NCBI RefSeq assembly: GCF_019352175.1
Contig: NZ_JACBYI010000034.1
Coordinates: forward strand, 1-64,000
DNA length: 64,000 bases
DNA from: Paenibacillus sp. S150
GTDB lineage: Bacteria > Bacillota > Bacilli > Paenibacillales > Paenibacillaceae
Reading direction: 5' to 3'
Made by a program: the position numbers and the translations under genes. The notes below the pieces were generated by a model. That model saw nothing but the letters and a program-made list of their open reading frames with translations, did not search any database and was not told where the DNA came from. Of the stretch, positions 41,430 to 50,691 are shown piece after piece. Numbering within the stretch: position 1 is the stretch's first letter; every line of letters begins with the position of its first letter.

Positions 41430-41730
41430 TTTTTCCGCCGGTCAAGCGGTTTGGACTTCAAAGCTCAAAGAAGTATTCGGAGAAACAGTAGAACTGGAAG
41501 ACGGGCAGGGCAAATCTTCCGTTTACGATATTATTGCCGAGTTTGAAGTCGGTGACCGCGCATATGCGGTGCTGGCCGGTTCCGGGAAAGGCGCCGGACA
41601 GGAGATTCTGCGGATCACAGTTTCTCCCGACGGGCTTCCGGAACTGGAGAGCATTGAGGATGACGAGGAATGGGAAGATGTCTCCGAGCTGTATGACGAG
41701 CTGACTTTTCCCGCCGACGAGAGCGAATAA
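41422..41730 (+). CDS. Second DUF1292-like acidic protein
   Basis: A 102-residue paralogue of the preceding gene: VYDIIAEFEVGDRAYAVLAG corresponds to the family core, and the C-terminus DDEEWEDVSELYDEL aligns with DDEEWAIVEETFNTL of its neighbour. It overlaps that gene by 8 bp and is preceded by GGAGGAGCGGGG. A tandem DUF1292 pair suggests a local duplication. No enzymatic motif is visible. Confidence 0.85.
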   Translation: MTDFSAGQAVWTSKLKEVFGETVELEDGQGKSSVYDIIAEFEVGDRAYAVLAGSGKGAGQEILRITVSPDGLPELESIEDDEEWEDVSELYDELTFPADESE

Positions 41731-41766
41731 GCTTCAGTTAGGTACTTATATCAGGGTTTGGCACGG

Positions 41767-41796
41767 AAGAGGGCGGAATTTTTCCGCGCTCTTTTT
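41767..41796 (+). terminator. Terminator after the DUF1292 pair
   Basis: AGAGGGCGGAA pairs with TTCCGCGCTCT (one mismatch) with a tight loop and a TTTTT tail. Confidence 0.8.
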
Positions 41797-41895
41797 GCTT
41801 GGAATAGAACAAATTTACCCTGGGTCCGCAAAATATATATTGAATTAAAGACAATACAATTTTATACTTTATATTCGGAAAGTGAGGAGTGACAT

Positions 41896-42945
41896 TTGAA
41901 AGCCGCAATCCGCACTGTGCTTATTATCCTCCTGTTGCTGGCAGCAGCAGGAGGGGGAGGAGCCTGGTACATCTGGAATGGCATGCAGCCGGTAGAGCCG
42001 GCAGGCCCGCCGGTGACCTTTACCATAGAGAAGGGCATGGGCAGCGCAGAAATTGCCGACCTGCTCGAAGAGAACGGCATTATACGCAAGGGGTTATTTT
42101 TTAAGGGTTATTTGAAATGGGTCCGGGAAGGGTCCAGCTTCAAGGCCGGCACTTATACCGCCAGCCCGGGCGATACCTATGATTCGTTGATAGCCCGCCT
42201 GAATGAGGGCGATGTGGTGAAGAAGGAGACTGTTGTCTTCACTATTCCCGAGGGGTACACGGCCAAGCAGGTTGCCGACAAACTGGCCGCTGCCTGGAAT
42301 CGGCAGGCCGAGGTTTTCCTGGGGATTATTGACTCGGGGGAAGGGCTTGAAGCGGCGGACAGGCTGGGCATTCCCGAGGACAGCAAGCTGCGGCACCGCC
42401 TGGAGGGCTATTTGTTCCCGGAGACGTATGAGCTGGTGAAGGAGAGTACGCCGGAGCAGGTGGTTGAAGCGATGGTGGAGCAGCTTGAGAGGAAGCTGGA
42501 CAGCATCCCGGATTGGCAGGCCAAGCTGAAGGAACGCGGGCTGTCCCTGCATGAGCTGCTGACCGTCGCTTCACTTGTGGAGCGCGAGGTGGTGGTGGAC
42601 AGTGAACGTCCGGTTGTGGCCGGAGTCATCTATAACAGGCTGAATAAGGGCCAGAAGCTGGAAATTGATGCGACAGTGCAGTATTTGCTCGATAAACAGA
42701 AGGAACGTCTGTATGAAAAGGATCTGAAAGTGGACAGTCCTTATAATACCTATAAAAACGAAGGTCTCCCGCCCGGACCGATCAGCAGTCCCGGACTTGC
42801 GTCGATCCAGGCCGCGCTTACGCCGGAAGCTTCGGATTATTACTTCTACGTGACCAAGAAAGACGGCTCGCAGGGCCATTTGTTCGGCAAAACCTACAAG
42901 GAACATTTAGCCAATATCAAAAAAAGTGAACAAAATTCGCAGTAA
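41896..42945 (+). CDS. mltG: Endolytic murein transglycosylase MltG
   Basis: A membrane-anchored lytic transglycosylase of 349 residues that cuts nascent glycan strands. It has one N-terminal membrane helix (about 6-26), then a LysM-like region PVTFTIEKGMGSAEIADLLEENG and the YceG catalytic domain with ASLVEREVVVDSERPVVAGV (catalytic Glu in LVERE). The C-terminal part is SPYNTYKNEGLPPGPISSPG. The start is TTG 41896, with GAGGAGTGA 8 nt upstream. Confidence 0.95.
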   Translation: MKAAIRTVLIILLLLAAAGGGGAWYIWNGMQPVEPAGPPVTFTIEKGMGSAEIADLLEENGIIRKGLFFKGYLKWVREGSSFKAGTYTASPGDTYDSLIARLNEGDVVKKETVVFTIPEGYTAKQVADKLAAAWNRQAEVFLGIIDSGEGLEAADRLGIPEDSKLRHRLEGYLFPETYELVKESTPEQVVEAMVEQLERKLDSIPDWQAKLKERGLSLHELLTVASLVEREVVVDSERPVVAGVIYNRLNKGQKLEIDATVQYLLDKQKERLYEKDLKVDSPYNTYKNEGLPPGPISSPGLASIQAALTPEASDYYFYVTKKDGSQGHLFGKTYKEHLANIKKSEQNSQ

Positions 42946-42999
42946 CCTATTAAAATAGAGTGTGATGCGGTTTAGAACCGCTAAGTAGGAGGGGGCAAC

Positions 43000-43932
43000 A
43001 TGAATAACAAACCGGAGCTGCTGGCGACAGCCGCCTCCCTGGATGAAGCGGCTGTGCTGCTGGAGGCCGGGGCAGATGCGCTGCTGATTGGGGATGACCG
43101 CTTTGGCATGCGTCTGGCGGGTCACTTCTCGCTGGAGGATACAGCGGAAGCCGTCAAGCTGGCTCACGATAAGGGCTGCAAAGTCTATGCGGGCCTCGGC
43201 GGCCTGATGTCGAACCGCCTGCTGGACGGGCTGCCCGCATATATAAAAGCCATTGGCGGACTGGGCGTGGACGGGATCGAATTCGGCGATCCGGCCGTGC
43301 TGGCGGCAGCGAAAACCGAAGCGCCGGGGCTGAGGCTGCACTGGAATGCGGAGATGACCTCGACCAACTATGCCACCGCCAATTACTGGGGGCGCAAGGG
43401 CGCTTCGCGGGTGGTGCTGGCCCGCGAGCTGAACATGGATGAAATGACCGGAATGGTGCCGCTGCTGGAGATTGAAGCCCAGGTGCAGGTGCATGGCATG
43501 ACCAATATTTATCACTCCAAGCGCAGGCTGGTAGCAAGCTACATGTCCCACCAGGGCCGCCCAAGCGATGGCGCAACCTTAGGCAAGGAGCGCGGCCTGT
43601 TTCTGATCGAAGCCGAGCGCCCCAATGAGAAGTTTCCGATTTACGAGGACGTGAACGGCACGCATATTATGAGCTCCGATGATATTTGCATTTTGGAGGA
43701 TCTGCATTTTCTGCTGAAGGCCGGTGTGCACAGCCTGAAAATCGAAGGGCTGCTGAAGCCGGCAGCCTACAACACCGCCGTTGTGAAGGCTTACCGCCAT
43801 GCGATCGACCTCTACGCCGCTGATCCGGAGGGCTACGCCTTCCGGGAGGATTGGATGGATGGCATCCGCGCGCTGCAGGACCCTGAACGCGAGCTGTCCT
43901 TCGGCTTCTTCTATAAGGAACAGGTATATTAA
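43000..43932 (+). CDS. yrrN: U32 peptidase-family protein (YrrN/TrhP1-like)
   Basis: A 310-residue collagenase-like U32 family member. It has GADALLIGDDRFGMRL and, near the end, the U32 segment AGVHSLKIEGLLKPAAYNTAVVKAYRHAIDLY. In Bacillus the yrrN/yrrO pair acts in 5-hydroxyuridine formation at tRNA position 34; the same role is inferred here. AGGAGGGGG precedes the ATG. It is the shorter partner of the gene at 44016. Confidence 0.9.
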   Translation: MNNKPELLATAASLDEAAVLLEAGADALLIGDDRFGMRLAGHFSLEDTAEAVKLAHDKGCKVYAGLGGLMSNRLLDGLPAYIKAIGGLGVDGIEFGDPAVLAAAKTEAPGLRLHWNAEMTSTNYATANYWGRKGASRVVLARELNMDEMTGMVPLLEIEAQVQVHGMTNIYHSKRRLVASYMSHQGRPSDGATLGKERGLFLIEAERPNEKFPIYEDVNGTHIMSSDDICILEDLHFLLKAGVHSLKIEGLLKPAAYNTAVVKAYRHAIDLYAADPEGYAFREDWMDGIRALQDPERELSFGFFYKEQVY

Positions 43933-44015
43933 AATATAATAAATAATGCTTTGCTGATTTTTAAAACGGGCTTAAAGTCTAACCTAAAGATAAAGTAACG
44001 GAGGGGAGTACAACA

Positions 44016-45347
44016 ATGGGAACCATGACCAAGCCGCAATATAAGGGCAAGCGTTACCGTCTGGACAAACCGGAGCTCCTTGCTCCGGCAGGCAATCTGG
44101 AGAAATTGAAATTCGCCGTGCACTATGGCGCAGATGCGGTATATATCGGAGGACAGAAATACGGCCTGCGCTCGGGAGCGGATAATTTCAGCTTCGAGGA
44201 GATGCGCGAGGGCGTGGAATTTGCCAAAAGATATGGCGCAAAGGTATTTGTCGCCACGAACATTTATGCCCACAATGAAGATATCGCCGGGATTGAAGAA
44301 TACCTGCGCAGCCTATATGAAGCAGGCATCGCGGCTATTATTGTGGCCGACCCTGCCATTGTCGATACCGCGCGCCGGCTGGTGCCGGGACTTGAGGTGC
44401 ATCTGAGCACACAGCAGTCCACACTCAACTGGCAGGCTGTAGCCTTCTGGAAGGAAGAAGGACTGCCGCGTGTCGTGCTGGGCCGTGAGACGAGCCTGGA
44501 GGAAGTCGCCGAGATTAAGCAGCATGTCGATATTGAGATCGAGAGCTTCATCCACGGAGCCATGTGCTCCTCTTACTCCGGCCGCTGTGTGCTGTCCAAC
44601 CATTTTACGGACCGCGACTCCAACCGCGGCGGCTGCTGCCAGTCCTGCCGCTGGAAATACGACCTGTTCGAGGATGCCCGGCCTGAAGGCGCCTGGGTAT
44701 CCGAGGAAGATCAGGCCCAGGCGCAGCTGTCTCCGCTGCCTTTGCAGCCGGGGCTTACCCAGCTTCCGCTGCATGAGCCGCAGGACAACCCTTTTTCCAT
44801 GGGCTCCAAGGATTTGTGCATGCTGGAGAGCATTCCCGAGCTGATTGAAGCCGGAATTGACAGCTTCAAGATCGAAGGGCGGATGAAGTCAATCCACTAC
44901 GTGGCGACGGTCGTCAACGCTTACCGCAAAGCCATCGATGCGTATATGGCGGACCCGGAAGGGTATGAGCTGAAGCCGGAATGGCTGGAGGAGCTGCAGA
45001 AGGCGGCGAACCGTCCGCTGAATACAGGCTTTTTCTATGACACGCCGGATCACGAGGATCATATTTATGAGCCGGAGGAAAAAGCGGCGCCTTATGATTT
45101 TGCCGGACTGGTGCTGGAGTATGATGCCGTCAGCGGAACCGCATTGATTCAGCAGCGCAATAACTTCAAGCCGGGGCAGGAAGTTGAGTTTTTTGGACCG
45201 GACAACACCCTTTTCAAGCAGACGGTAGGCGAGCTGTGGGATGAAGAGGGCCGGCCGCTTGAGGTTGCCCGGCATCCGCTGCAGCGAGTGCGCATGAAGG
45301 TAGAGCATCCTGTTGCTTATTTCGACATGATGCGGAAGAAAAAATAA
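44016..45347 (+). CDS. yrrO: U32 peptidase-family protein (YrrO/TrhP2-like)
   Basis: A 443-residue U32 protein. The N-terminus KPELLAPAGNLEKLKFAVHY and GADAVYIGGQKYGLR are family signatures. The cysteine cluster SGRCVLSNHF...NRGGCCQSCRWKYDL (about 190-220) probably binds an Fe-S cluster or metal, and IDSFKIEGRMKSIHYVATVV is the U32 motif. It acts with the preceding gene, probably in tRNA wobble-uridine hydroxylation. GGAGGGGAG precedes the ATG. A terminator follows at 45368. Confidence 0.93.
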   Translation: MGTMTKPQYKGKRYRLDKPELLAPAGNLEKLKFAVHYGADAVYIGGQKYGLRSGADNFSFEEMREGVEFAKRYGAKVFVATNIYAHNEDIAGIEEYLRSLYEAGIAAIIVADPAIVDTARRLVPGLEVHLSTQQSTLNWQAVAFWKEEGLPRVVLGRETSLEEVAEIKQHVDIEIESFIHGAMCSSYSGRCVLSNHFTDRDSNRGGCCQSCRWKYDLFEDARPEGAWVSEEDQAQAQLSPLPLQPGLTQLPLHEPQDNPFSMGSKDLCMLESIPELIEAGIDSFKIEGRMKSIHYVATVVNAYRKAIDAYMADPEGYELKPEWLEELQKAANRPLNTGFFYDTPDHEDHIYEPEEKAAPYDFAGLVLEYDAVSGTALIQQRNNFKPGQEVEFFGPDNTLFKQTVGELWDEEGRPLEVARHPLQRVRMKVEHPVAYFDMMRKKK

Positions 45348-45367
45348 TGTTTTTCTAGTACTTTGCA

Positions 45368-45399
45368 GGAATGCACTCCGAGAGGGGGCATTCCTTTTT
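45368..45399 (+). terminator. Terminator after yrrO
   Basis: GGAATGC and GCATTCC arms around ACTCCGAGAGGGG, followed by TTTTT. Confidence 0.85.
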
Positions 45400-45466
45400 A
45401 TATTATTACATAAAATGGAAAACGACTAAAATATATAAAGAATCTTATGTAATTTCTAAAGAAAAC

Positions 45467-45494
45467 TAAGTAAAAATACCCAGTCTGCCGATAT
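45467..45494 (+). promoter_or_regulatory. Sigma-D (motility) promoter of the chemoreceptor gene
   Basis: GCCGATAT at 45487-45494 is the perfect sigma-D -10 element of Bacillus. TAAG at 45467-45470 lies 16 nt upstream as the -35. It precedes a methyl-accepting chemotaxis protein gene, the expected sigma-D target. Confidence 0.75.
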
Positions 45495-45549
45495 AAAGAT
45501 CAGCGAACGCTTACATACGTCTACAAATCTAACTGGCAGGTGATTATCA

Positions 45550-47838
45550 ATGGGTGCTCCTAAACAGGAGAGCAATGAGGAAGAGCAGAAAGAGAGAAGG
45601 ATGAAATTGACCAAGAAAAACAAGACCGGCAAGAAGCCGCCGTCGAACGTCCAGAATTCTGAGGCTGGCCAAGGAGATGCAGTACAGACAACAGGCAAGG
45701 AAGCCGCTCCGACGAAACGTATAGGCTCAGGCATTTCTTTTAAGGGAATGCTGAATGGTTCGGTACGCCAGGCCAAGAGAGTCAACCCGATACGCTCGGT
45801 GGGTGTCAAGCTGTTCTTGATTTTTTTATCGTCAATTGTGATAGTTGTGCTGGCTCTGGGTCTGTTGTCCTATAACAAGGCCAAGAACACCATTAAGGAC
45901 AATGTGTCGGAAGCCAACCGCCAGACGATTATCCAGACTTCGGAGAAGCTTGATATTACGTTGAAACAATATGAGAATCTGGCAATGCAGCTCTTTTTTG
46001 ATACGCAAACACAGTCCAGCCTGACAGAGCTGGTATCTGCACAGTCAAGCTATGATAAGTTCGTGGCTACTGATGCGCTCAGCAAGAAGCTTTCCAGCCA
46101 GACGACCACAGACTCTAATATTGTCAGCATTACACTGATTCCGTCTTCCACGGAGTATGAGCTTATTACAAGCGGGAGCTCCGGACTGAAGCTGGACAGC
46201 GTCAGAGATCAGGAATGGTACAAGACGGCTGTTGCAAATGCCGAAAATTACCAGGGCTATTATTCCGAGGAAGCGAAATCGGCACAGAATTACTGGTTCC
46301 CGACATCCGTATCAGGGAATAACGGCAAGAATATCGCGATGGTCAGATCGCTTAAGAACCTGGGCGCCAATTCGGGATATGTGGTTCTGCTTGAACTGAA
46401 GAACACGCTGCTGGAAGAAGCCTTCGAGAGTGTTACGCTTGGAGAAGGCTCGCGGATTCAGCTCGTTGCACCGGACGGGACGGTAGTCGCCTCCTCCGCG
46501 CCTGAAGAGGACGGCAAGGTGTCCGAGCTAACATTTATTAAAGACAGCAAGACCAGCAATGCGAGCGAGGAGGCCAAGGATTCGAACGGCAAGAGTGTGC
46601 TGGCCGTCTATAATCCAATGGCCAAGGCGGACTGGAAGCTGGCAGGCGTCGTTCCTACCGGTGAACTGGTGAAGGCCGCTACTCCAATCCTGTTCACAAC
46701 CTTTATGGCCGCTGCGGCGGCAGCTGTACTGGCTGTCCTGGTCGGCTTCCTGATGGTGCGGATGATTGCACGGCCGCTGGCCCGTCTGAAGGATCTCATG
46801 GTTGAAGGAGCAAAAGGCAACCTGAGCGTACGTACGGAGTATGTGTCCAAGGATGAGATCGGTGAATTATCTGCGTCCTTTAATTTGATGATGGAAAAGA
46901 TCACCGATCTCGTTGCCCAGACAACGGATACCGCACGTGAAGTGCTGGAGACGGCAGGCGAGCTGGGCGATGCTTCCCGCAAGACGGCAATATCCGCCAA
47001 GGAAATTGCTGCGGCTACCGAAGAGATAGCCGGCGGTGCAGGAAGTCTGGCTCAGGAGGCCGAACGCGGCAATGGGCTGACAGACCTGATCGGCACGCAA
47101 ATGCAAAGCGTGATCGCCGCAAATGCCGAGATGGACGAAGCAGCCCGCGGAGTGGGTGAAGCCAGCGGCCAAGGTGCGAAGCAACTTGAAGAGCTGCTGA
47201 CGCAGACCGGACGTACCGGAGAGATGACCTCTGCGCTGGTAGACCGGGTCAACAATCTGAAAGAGACGGTATCCTCGGTTATCAAGGTGCTGGATGTGAT
47301 GAAGAACATCACGCAGCAGACGAACATCCTGTCGCTCAACGCCACAATAGAGGCGGCAAGAGCGGGCGAAGCCGGGCGCGGATTTATGGTTGTTGCCGGT
47401 GAAGTCCGGCAGCTGGCTGACCAATCCAAGGAGTCCATTGCCGTGGTAGCCGGAATCACCGATAAGATTATTACGGAAATGAACGAGACCGTAGCGGTAT
47501 TGTCCGAGGTTGCGCCGCTCTTCAAGCAGCAGATGAGCTCGGTCAAGAGCACCAGCGATATCTTTGTTTCGGTACAGGGACAAATGGAGGATTTCATTAC
47601 CAGCCTGGAGTCGGTTACCGGGGCGATTGACAGCCTGAACCAGTCCCAGGGCATCCTGTCGGATGCCATGAGCAATGTAAGCGCGGTGGCGCAGCAGTCC
47701 TCGGCCACTTCCGAAGAAGTAGCCTCCCTGAGCAATGAGCAGCAGAATGTCAGCGATCAGCTCGTGGCGCTGTCAGGCAAGCTGGAAGGTGCTTCAACCC
47801 AGCTGAAAGACAAGCTTTCGCTGTTTACGATTAAATAG
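45550..47838 (+). CDS. Methyl-accepting chemotaxis protein
   Basis: A transmembrane chemoreceptor of 762 residues. A charged cytoplasmic N-terminal tail of about 90 residues precedes membrane segment 1 (FLIFLSSIVIVVLALGLLSY, about 95-114), which is longer than usual. A Cache-type sensor (about 120-370), membrane segment 2 (about 380-402) and HAMP follow. The signalling hairpin has the conserved tip ITQQTNILSLNATIEAARAG. GGCAGGTGAT precedes the ATG. It is expressed from a sigma-D promoter and followed by a terminator. It is paralogous to the receptor at 53476. The ligand is unknown, perhaps a mannan sugar given the neighbours. Confidence 0.94.
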   Translation: MGAPKQESNEEEQKERRMKLTKKNKTGKKPPSNVQNSEAGQGDAVQTTGKEAAPTKRIGSGISFKGMLNGSVRQAKRVNPIRSVGVKLFLIFLSSIVIVVLALGLLSYNKAKNTIKDNVSEANRQTIIQTSEKLDITLKQYENLAMQLFFDTQTQSSLTELVSAQSSYDKFVATDALSKKLSSQTTTDSNIVSITLIPSSTEYELITSGSSGLKLDSVRDQEWYKTAVANAENYQGYYSEEAKSAQNYWFPTSVSGNNGKNIAMVRSLKNLGANSGYVVLLELKNTLLEEAFESVTLGEGSRIQLVAPDGTVVASSAPEEDGKVSELTFIKDSKTSNASEEAKDSNGKSVLAVYNPMAKADWKLAGVVPTGELVKAATPILFTTFMAAAAAAVLAVLVGFLMVRMIARPLARLKDLMVEGAKGNLSVRTEYVSKDEIGELSASFNLMMEKITDLVAQTTDTAREVLETAGELGDASRKTAISAKEIAAATEEIAGGAGSLAQEAERGNGLTDLIGTQMQSVIAANAEMDEAARGVGEASGQGAKQLEELLTQTGRTGEMTSALVDRVNNLKETVSSVIKVLDVMKNITQQTNILSLNATIEAARAGEAGRGFMVVAGEVRQLADQSKESIAVVAGITDKIITEMNETVAVLSEVAPLFKQQMSSVKSTSDIFVSVQGQMEDFITSLESVTGAIDSLNQSQGILSDAMSNVSAVAQQSSATSEEVASLSNEQQNVSDQLVALSGKLEGASTQLKDKLSLFTIK

Positions 47839-47864
47839 AGCAGCAACAGCTTGGATGGTTTTTC

Positions 47865-47907
47865 AAAGGCGTCCCGCAAGCCGGCAATTGGCAGCGGGGC
47901 GCCTTTT
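47865..47907 (+). terminator. Terminator after the first chemoreceptor gene
   Basis: AAGGCGTCCCGC pairs with GCGGGGCGCCTT (one wobble), followed by TTTTT. Confidence 0.85.
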
Positions 47908-47944
47908 TCCTTGCCGAACCGTCAGATGGGGTGAAGCAATTGCC

Positions 47945-47973
47945 TTGTACATCAGTGAACCAACACGTATAAT
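47945..47973 (+). promoter_or_regulatory. Sigma-A promoter of the LacI gene
   Basis: TTGTAC at 47945-47950, a 17-nt spacer and a perfect TATAAT at 47968-47973. Two TTGTTA repeats 11 bp apart (47978-47983 and 47989-47994) sit over the start site and resemble those before the mannan operon at 52945-52997. Confidence 0.75.
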
Positions 47974-48098
47974 AATTTTGTTAGGTAATTGTTATGATAT
48001 GCAAGAAAGTTAGTTAGTAGGCCTAAACCAGGGGGCAGGGCTGATGATCAGAGGGCGGATTCCGAAGATATGAAACGGATGTCTTGTATGCCGGATTA

Positions 48099-48112
48099 TG
48101 TAAACGATATCA
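48099..48112 (+). promoter_or_regulatory. Perfect CcpA cre site
   Basis: TGTAAACGATATCA, identical in all 14 positions to the site at 692-705, lies between the promoter at 47945 and the LacI start at 48221. It would act as a transcription roadblock under glucose. Confidence 0.75.
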
Positions 48113-48220
48113 AACAGAATCTGATCCGTGGGAAGTGGAAGGAGGCGGGCGCAGGCCGGCAGGTTTCTGCGGAGCACAGGCGTCTGCCATGCAATCAAGA
48201 TAAATGATGGAGGTATTCCT

Positions 48221-49288
48221 ATGGCCAAAAAAGTGACGATGCAAAAAATCGCCGACCATCTTGGCGTTTCCAAGTTTGTCGTCTCCAAATCGCTCTCCGG
48301 CAAAGGCGGCGTCAACGAAACCACCCGGGAGCGGGTGATCCAGGCCGCGTCGCAGCTGGGGTATTTTACACAGAAAAATGCGTATCTGCATAATGTTAAA
48401 CATCCCTCCCCGGCTGCGGGCAGCGACCGCAATAAACAATCGGTGCTGGTTCTGATGCCAAATATCCGCTCGCAGACCCAGGATTCCCTGTATTGGGGAA
48501 AAATCGTCGATGGCATCGCACTCGCTCTCGATCAGGAGGGACTGGGCATGGTCATTGTCTCGGAGCACCGTGCCGACAATTTCGTTAACATTCTCAATCC
48601 CGGCGGCCTGCTCGGTCTGGTGGGGGTGGGGCAGATCTCCACTTCACTCCTGCTGGAGGTGCGCCGCATCGGCCTGCCGATGGTGCTGATTGACCATGAG
48701 GATGCGCTGATTCCCAGCGATACCGTATTCGCCAACAACCTTGATTCCATGTCCCGGCTCAGCAATCATCTGCTTGGCATTGGGCATACGCTGCTTCATT
48801 TTATCGGCAATATCCGCTACTCCCGCAGCTTCCGTGACCGCTGGATCGGCTTCCGCAGCGCACTGGAGGAGAACCATCTGAAGACTCCTGCCGGCGATGA
48901 CGAGATGCTGCTGCTGAAGGGCATGGATGACGGCACGTTCCGCGATGCGTTCAAGCTCTGGATGACCAGGCATAAAAAAGCCAAGACGCTGCCGACCGCA
49001 CTCGTCTGTGCGAACGATTTCACGGCGCTCGCGGTTTGTGAGGTGCTGAGGGAAGAAGGGCTGGCCATTCCGTCCGACATTTCGGTAACGGGCTTTGACA
49101 ATATCGAAGATGCCCTGCGGGGAGTCCCGCCGCTCACAACGGTGCATGTGCCCAAGGAAGCCATGGGCCGGGCCGCCGTCGAGAAGCTGCTGGGCCGCAT
49201 CCGCAATCCGTCTGCTCCCCTGGAGAAGATCCTCATCTCCGCCGATATTGTCCACCGGGATTCGGTGGCGGGGCCGCAATCTATATAG
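48221..49288 (+). CDS. LacI-family transcriptional regulator of the mannan locus
   Basis: A sugar-responsive repressor of 355 residues. The N-terminal helix-turn-helix reads VTMQKIADHLGVSKFVVSKSLSGKGG and is followed by the ligand-binding core (RSQTQDSLYWGKIVDG; CANDFTALAVCEVLREEGL; ISVTGFDNIEDALRGVPPLT). The ATG at 48221 follows GGAGG with good spacing. The longer frame from 48128 would add 31 residues before the HTH and overlap the leader, so it is rejected. It converges with the mannan operon (52894 to 49516), its presumed target. Confidence 0.92.
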   Translation: MAKKVTMQKIADHLGVSKFVVSKSLSGKGGVNETTRERVIQAASQLGYFTQKNAYLHNVKHPSPAAGSDRNKQSVLVLMPNIRSQTQDSLYWGKIVDGIALALDQEGLGMVIVSEHRADNFVNILNPGGLLGLVGVGQISTSLLLEVRRIGLPMVLIDHEDALIPSDTVFANNLDSMSRLSNHLLGIGHTLLHFIGNIRYSRSFRDRWIGFRSALEENHLKTPAGDDEMLLLKGMDDGTFRDAFKLWMTRHKKAKTLPTALVCANDFTALAVCEVLREEGLAIPSDISVTGFDNIEDALRGVPPLTTVHVPKEAMGRAAVEKLLGRIRNPSAPLEKILISADIVHRDSVAGPQSI

Positions 49289-49422
49289 TGTGCCAGGCAA
49301 AAAATAAGGATACAGGGCAGTTGTCAGCCAATCTGCTGCACAAATTGCAGTAGATCAGGCCGGTTTTGCTGCTAAAAGCGGAGCACAATTGTCCTGATGT
49401 CAGCTCATAAAAAGCCTCCTCC

Positions 49423-49441
49423 AGCTGTATGAAATACAGCT
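49423..49441. terminator. Possible terminator of the mannan operon
   Basis: AGCTGTAT/ATACAGCT with a 3-nt loop. On the minus strand it is followed after about 10 nt by CTTTTTAT. The gap between stem and T-run makes it a weak candidate for ending either convergent unit. Confidence 0.4.
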
Positions 49442-49515
49442 AGCGCTTCGGCAGGCGGCCCCCGGGGAACATCCACGAGGGCCGGTCTTTCAATTCTGCC
49501 TGCTCTCTGCCTTAA

Positions 49516-50691
49516 CTACTTCACCTGCAGGTTCCGGTCAATCAAGGCAATCCGCTGCTGCACGCATGCATAGGAGCGAAGCGGGTCTTCAGGTGTGTTC
49601 AGCACATAATCCAGCATCCGGTCTACCGTCGTGGTGGCTACATGGATGCGGGTGTCGGAGGAGGCGTAATAAATGTAGATGTCTCCGTTGTCACGTGCAA
49701 TCACACCGTTGCAGAATACAACGTTGGATACATCGCCGACACGCTCTTCGCCATCCGGAGCAATGAAGTGTCCGCCGGGTGCATGCGTTACACGGCTAGG
49801 CTCTTCCAGATCGGACAGGAAGGCATACAGCACATAGCGCAGTCCTGCAGCTGTGTTGCGGACGCCGTGGGCAATGTGCAGCCAGCCGCGCGCGGTTTTG
49901 ACGGGAGCCGGGCCTTGGCCGTTCTTCACTTCTTTGATGGTGTGGTAGTAGCGCTGGTCCATGATGGATTCGCTGGTGATTACAGCATTTTCGATCGTAT
50001 CAGACAGTCCCCAGCCAATGCCTCCGCCGGAGCCGGCGTCGATGAAGCCATCCTGCGGCCGGGTGTAGAAGGCATACTTGCCGTCTACAAACTCGGGATG
50101 CAGCACAACATTGCGCTGCTGGGCGGAGCCGGTCTTCAGGTCAGCAAGACGTTCCCAGGTCTTAAGATCCCTGGTGCGGGTAATGCCGCACTGGGCAACC
50201 GCGCTGGACAGATCGCCATGGGCGGCGTCCGGGTCTTTGCGTTCGGTGCAGAACAGGCCGTAGATCCAGCCATCCGCATGCTTCACGAGGCGCATGTCAT
50301 AGACGTTGATGTCCGGGTCCCCGGTTTCAGGAAGCACCACAGGGTGATCCCAAAAGCGGAAACCGTCCACACCGCTGCTGCTCTCGGCAACCGCGAAGAA
50401 GGATTTGCGGTCATTGCCTTCTACGCGGGCAACAATATAGAATTTGCCGTCCAGCTCGATTGCACCGGGGTTAAAGATGCCGTTAACCCCGATCCTTTCC
50501 GCGAAGTAAGGATTGGTCTCAGGATTGAAATCGTAACGCCAGATCAGCGGTGCGTGCCCGGCGGTGAGCAGCGGATACAGGTAACGGTCATAGATTCCGT
50601 TGCCGTAAGGCATCTTCTCATTTTTGCGGCCAATCAGAGCTTCATAGCGTTCAGTCAGCTGCTGCTTGCGTTCTTGAAATAATGCAGTCAT
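49516..50691 (-). CDS. GH130 4-O-beta-D-mannosyl-D-glucose phosphorylase
   Basis: A cytoplasmic phosphorylase of 391 residues that splits mannosyl-beta-1,4-glucose with phosphate to mannose 1-phosphate and glucose. It has the GH130 subfamily 1 hallmarks WRYDFNPETNPYFAERIGVN (about 51-70), VARVEGNDRKSFFAVAES and DINVYDMRL, with Asp132 at the position of the general acid, then GSAQQRNVVLHPEFVDGKYAFYTRPQDGF. AAAGGAGAG precedes the ATG, and the start overlaps the epimerase stop as TAATG. It is the last gene of the leftward mannan operon. The related mannan-oligosaccharide phosphorylases lack this N-terminal pattern. Confidence 0.92.
   Translation of the reverse strand: MTALFQERKQQLTERYEALIGRKNEKMPYGNGIYDRYLYPLLTAGHAPLIWRYDFNPETNPYFAERIGVNGIFNPGAIELDGKFYIVARVEGNDRKSFFAVAESSSGVDGFRFWDHPVVLPETGDPDINVYDMRLVKHADGWIYGLFCTERKDPDAAHGDLSSAVAQCGITRTRDLKTWERLADLKTGSAQQRNVVLHPEFVDGKYAFYTRPQDGFIDAGSGGGIGWGLSDTIENAVITSESIMDQRYYHTIKEVKNGQGPAPVKTARGWLHIAHGVRNTAAGLRYVLYAFLSDLEEPSRVTHAPGGHFIAPDGEERVGDVSNVVFCNGVIARDNGDIYIYYASSDTRIHVATTTVDRMLDYVLNTPEDPLRSYACVQQRIALIDRNLQVK

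Noticed and set aside
48128..48220. 31-residue N-terminal extension of the LacI regulator
   Set aside because: It would precede the helix-turn-helix, runs from just after the cre site through the leader, and the ATG at 48221 has a proper GGAGG site.
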